This document shows, in pieces, positions 40,385 to 42,930 of a stretch of 42,930 nucleotides of DNA. How positions within the stretch are numbered: the stretch's first letter is position 1; the number at the start of each line of letters is the position of its first letter. The DNA is from an uncultured Lachnospiraceae bacterium (lineage in GTDB: Bacteria; Bacillota; Clostridia; Lachnospirales; Lachnospiraceae). A model generated the notes under the pieces. The model did no database searches. It worked only from the letters and a program-made list of their open reading frames with translations, and was not told the origin of the DNA. The translations under genes and the position numbers were made by a program. Where the stretch lies: contig CAJTRA010000022.1 in NCBI GenBank assembly GCA_910578345.1, positions 1 to 42,930 of the forward strand, given 5' to 3'.

Positions 40385-41848
40385 ATGAAATATTCCATGA
40401 AAAGACAGTTTGTATTTATTTTTGTTATGCTGATCACAGGTACGATCCTGCTATGTCTTCTGGCAAACAGTACCTTATTGGAAAAATACTATATCAATAA
40501 TAAGAAGAATGCGCTGATTAAAGCGTATAGAAGTATTAATGAGGCCTCCAACGCCGGGGATATCACTTCGGAATTTTATGATATTGAGTTACAGAAAATA
40601 AGAGATAAATATAATATCAATGTATTGGTCCTGGACAGTGACTCCAGAATGATCAAAGCTACCATGGTAGATCAGGAGTTCGCGATCAAACATTTGTTGA
40701 ATAATATTTTCTACGGAGTCAATAAAGAGGATGTGCTTTTAGAAGCGGACGGATACATGATCCAGATCGTTATGGATGTCAGGATGCAGACAGAATATAT
40801 AGAGATGTGGGGAATGCTGGATAATGGGTACTTTTTCATTCTGAGAAGTGCGCTGGAGGGGATTCAGGAAAGTGTGGCCATATCCAACCGCTTTATGGCA
40901 TATGTGGGATGCATTGCGATCCTGGTGAGTATTCTGATGGTGATCGGTCTGTCCAATCGTATCACAAGACCAATCATGGAGCTGGCTGGTATTTCGGAAA
41001 GAATGAAGCACCTGGATTTCAATGCAAAATATGAGGGCAACGACAGGACGGAGATTTCCATACTGGGGAATAATATCAACGAGATGTCAGAAGCCTTGCA
41101 AACGACCATTTCAGAATTAAAGACTGCAAACAATGAGCTGCTCAAGGATATCGAGCGAAAGGATCAGGTAGATGTGATGCGGAAAGAATTCCTGTCGAAC
41201 GTGTCTCATGAGCTGAAGACACCGATTGCCTTGATTCAGGGGTATGCGGAAGGGCTGCGGGAGGGAATCAATGACGATGAGGAAAGCCGGGAATTCTATT
41301 GCGATGTGATCATTGATGAGGCGGCTAAGATGAATACGATGGTCAAGAAGCTGCTGACCTTGAATCAACTGGAATTTGGCAATGAAGTCGTGAATATGGA
41401 ACGGTTTAATCTTGTGGCGCTGATCAGAAATTATATCGCTTCTTCGGATATTCTTCTGAAAGAACGGAATATTTCTGTGCGGATGGAAGACTATGGTGAG
41501 ATTTATGTCTGGGGAGATGAGTTTAAAGTGGAAGAAGTCTTTATGAATTATTTCACCAATGCGATCCACTATGCGCAGGAGGAGAAGATTATTGACGTCA
41601 AGCTGAGCCAGGTTGGACAGCAGATGAAAATTTCCGTTTTTAATACAGGAAGTCCGATTCCAGAGGAGAGCATAGAGCATATCTGGGAAAAATTCTATAA
41701 AGTAGATAAAGCGCGGACAAGAGAATATGGCGGAAGCGGGATCGGCTTGTCGATTGTTAAGGCAATTATGGAATCCATGAACCAGCAATATGGAGTGATC
41801 AATTATGAGAATGGCGTGGAATTCTGGTTTACGCTGGATTTAACATAA
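40385..41848 (+). CDS. Membrane sensor histidine kinase
   Basis: This is a 487-residue two-component sensor. TM1 (about 9-31) is followed by an extracellular sensing region of about 135 residues, TM2 (about 170-190), a HAMP domain (ITRPIMELAGISERMKHLDF) and a short coiled coil. The HisKA domain carries H275 in NVSHELKTP, and the HATPase_c domain has NYFTNAIHY (N box), FYKVDKART (F box) and GGSGIGLSIVK (G box). The start ATG 40385 follows AAGGTGG with 7-nt spacing; an ATG at 40349 is also in frame. It lacks an adjacent regulator; the OmpR-type regulator at 34348, on the other side of the efflux operon, is the nearest candidate partner. Confidence 0.93.
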   Translation: MKYSMKRQFVFIFVMLITGTILLCLLANSTLLEKYYINNKKNALIKAYRSINEASNAGDITSEFYDIELQKIRDKYNINVLVLDSDSRMIKATMVDQEFAIKHLLNNIFYGVNKEDVLLEADGYMIQIVMDVRMQTEYIEMWGMLDNGYFFILRSALEGIQESVAISNRFMAYVGCIAILVSILMVIGLSNRITRPIMELAGISERMKHLDFNAKYEGNDRTEISILGNNINEMSEALQTTISELKTANNELLKDIERKDQVDVMRKEFLSNVSHELKTPIALIQGYAEGLREGINDDEESREFYCDVIIDEAAKMNTMVKKLLTLNQLEFGNEVVNMERFNLVALIRNYIASSDILLKERNISVRMEDYGEIYVWGDEFKVEEVFMNYFTNAIHYAQEEKIIDVKLSQVGQQMKISVFNTGSPIPEESIEHIWEKFYKVDKARTREYGGSGIGLSIVKAIMESMNQQYGVINYENGVEFWFTLDLT

Positions 41849-41870
41849 GCAGAGCAGCTTAGGAACGGTT

Positions 41871-41943
41871 CGGAAATGATTTGTGATATGGAATGTCCTT
41901 GTTCATAAATTATTTCCGGATGGGCTTTCAGAGCTAAGTTTTT
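41871..41943 (+). terminator. Possible terminator after the histidine kinase
   Basis: CGGAAATGATTT (41871-41882) pairs with AAATTATTTCCG (41907-41918), with one G-T pair. The T run comes only at 41939-41943, after a second weak pairing of CTTAG (41858-41862) with CTAAG, so function as a terminator is uncertain. Confidence 0.35.
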
Positions 41944-41958
41944 AGTGAAAGAAAAAGT

Positions 41959-41987
41959 TTGTCAGAATAGAGATATTACGTTATAAT
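41959..41987 (+). promoter_or_regulatory. Promoter of the 42047 lipoprotein gene
   Basis: TTGTCA (41959-41964) and TATAAT (41982-41987) are 17 bp apart. The start near 41994 gives a leader of about 53 nt. Confidence 0.75.
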
Positions 41988-42046
41988 AAGTTCTAGGCAC
42001 ACATGCAGTGTCAATAGATTTCAAAGATTGATGGGAGAAAATAGAC

Positions 42047-42793
42047 GTGAAGAAAGCAGTGACGTTTCTGTGTGGTATGACAGCGGCAGTTCTTATGACG
42101 GGTTGCGGCTCTGTCATGCCCGATCTGACAGAGGAAGAGACAGAAATCATTTCAGAGTATGCGGTGGGAGTGCTGTTAAAGTATGACAGAGTCAGCAGTG
42201 GACGGCTGATGAGTCAGGCAGAATATGAATCGGCAGAGGTCAAAAAGCTGGAAAAAGAAAATACAAAAGCAGCGGAGGAGTCAGAAACAGAAGAAGAGGC
42301 TGACGCACCGGGTTCAACAGCAGAAACAGAGACAGTCGATGTAAGCCAGGAAGAAGAGGTGGATGTTGCGGCGCCATCTACAATAGAAGAGTATTATGAC
42401 ATACAGGATTTTACTTTCCAGTATAGTGGTTATGAGCTGGCTCAGTCCTATCCGTCGGGGGAAGAAGGAGAGATCTTCTTTTCCATGGACGCGACAGAAG
42501 GGATGCAGTTGCTTGTGTTAAAATTTATAGTTTCTAATACGAGTTCTGCAGACCAGATTCTGGATATGCTGGAACATGATGCGAAGTTCAGAATCTCTGT
42601 CAATGGTGAAACAGGAGAAAATGCATTGTCTACCATGCTGTTGAACGATCTGCAGGCATATAAGGATGTGATTCCGGCCGGATCAAGCGTAGAGCTGGTC
42701 AGCATTGTGGAAATTCCTCAGTCTACGAAGGTAGACACGATTGATTTTACGATGCGGGGAGATGCGGGGAATACCGCAATTAAGCTGCAGTGA
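42047..42793 (+). CDS. Lipoprotein of unknown function
   Basis: The 248-residue product has a lipoprotein signal peptide ending LMTGC (C20), an N-terminal helical segment, a Glu/Thr-rich linker and a C-terminal beta-sandwich region. That region includes FSMDATEGMQLLVLKFIVSN and SVELVSIVEI, as in DUF5067/DUF4352-type extracellular immunoglobulin-like domains; I offer that family only as a possibility. It should be attached to the outer face of the membrane. The start is GTG 42047, with GGGAG 9 nt upstream. It is a single-gene unit with its own promoter and terminator. Confidence 0.8.
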   Translation: MKKAVTFLCGMTAAVLMTGCGSVMPDLTEEETEIISEYAVGVLLKYDRVSSGRLMSQAEYESAEVKKLEKENTKAAEESETEEEADAPGSTAETETVDVSQEEEVDVAAPSTIEEYYDIQDFTFQYSGYELAQSYPSGEEGEIFFSMDATEGMQLLVLKFIVSNTSSADQILDMLEHDAKFRISVNGETGENALSTMLLNDLQAYKDVIPAGSSVELVSIVEIPQSTKVDTIDFTMRGDAGNTAIKLQ

Positions 42794-42813
42794 TTGTTTG
42801 CATAGGTTTTGAT

Positions 42814-42858
42814 AAAGAGCGGATGAACGAAAAAAAGAGTTTTGTCCGCTCTTTTTTC
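42814..42858 (+). terminator. Intrinsic terminator after the lipoprotein gene
   Basis: AAAGAGCGGA (42814-42823) pairs perfectly with TCCGCTCTTT (42845-42854), followed by T residues. Confidence 0.88.
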
Positions 42859-42888
42859 GGCTCTTGTAAAAATATGGTGAAATGAAAA

Positions 42889-42921
42889 GGTAACTTCCAC
42901 CTTGTAAGGGTAAATTCTACC
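42889..42921 (+). repeat. Two 13-bp imperfect palindromic repeats at the right edge
   Basis: GGTAACTTCCACC (42889-42901) and GGTAAATTCTACC (42909-42921) match at 11 of 13 bases and begin exactly 20 bp apart. Each has inverted GGT/ACC ends. They probably belong to the promoter of a gene beyond the window. Confidence 0.45.
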
Positions 42922-42930
42922 AGAGATAAA

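Noticed and set aside
1..42930. Mobile elements, prophage, CRISPR arrays, restriction or toxin-antitoxin systems
   Set aside because: No transposase, integrase, regular spaced repeats, methylase-nuclease pair or toxin-like pair was seen.

Overview
The window is chromosomal DNA from a spore-forming, low-to-mid G+C, monoderm Firmicute. It is most likely a member of the Clostridia close to Lachnospiraceae. The evidence is the gene content (spoIIGA-sigE, sigG, a YlmC/YmxH protein, a PASTA kinase, a DUF5688 protein, a Clostridium symbiosum-like glutamate dehydrogenase), strong AGGAGG-type ribosome sites, and consensus sigma-A promoters. The species assignment is inference. Almost everything lies on the + strand; sigG is the only clear - strand gene.

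Layout. 1-620: tmRNA (ssrA) with its own promoter and terminator. 734-6692: PP2C phosphatase and PASTA kinase (stp-prkC), then rsgA, ychF and lgt, closed by a strong terminator. 6800-20590: a large division and cell-wall (dcw) cluster. It starts at a promoter with four MraZ-type boxes and runs mraZ, rsmH, an FtsL-like gene, a class B PBP, a small two-cysteine protein, a second class B PBP, mraY, murD, ftsW, murA, divIB/ftsQ and ftsZ. murC, murE, murF, murG and ftsA are not in it. 20733-23171: sporulation control, with spoIIGA-sigE followed by sigG, which is inverted and converges on sigE. 23339-25574: a zinc-ribbon/membrane/SH3 protein, a YlmC/YmxH PRC-barrel protein, nrdR and a small membrane protein. 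25710-28960: yqeG, aroE, aroK, aroQ and efp. 29078-32058: a DUF5688 protein, tRNA-Arg(CCG), an SH3 protein and a small helical protein. 32241-33587: gdhA. 33774-41848: a membrane protein of unknown role with an OmpR-type response regulator, then an HlyD-RND efflux pair behind two tandem Fur-type boxes, then a histidine kinase. 42047-42793: a lipoprotein.

How the genes fit together. The left two thirds link envelope signalling (Stp/PrkC), lipoprotein maturation (Lgt), peptidoglycan precursor synthesis (MraY, MurD, MurA), septal polymerisation (FtsW and two PBPs) and the divisome (FtsL-like, DivIB, FtsZ) to the mother-cell and forespore sigma factors. The right third is metabolic (shikimate pathway, glutamate dehydrogenase) plus two-component and efflux functions. 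I see no transposase, prophage, CRISPR array or restriction system.

No clearly new large system stands out. The best leads are regulatory: a terminator-like hairpin that buries the ribosome site of the second PBP; a similar hairpin before the YlmC/YmxH gene; a palindrome over the consensus nrdR promoter; paired Fur-type boxes before an RND pump with a lipoprotein adaptor; the inverted sigG; and an acidic membrane-proximal motif shared by PrkC and the zinc-ribbon/SH3 protein.
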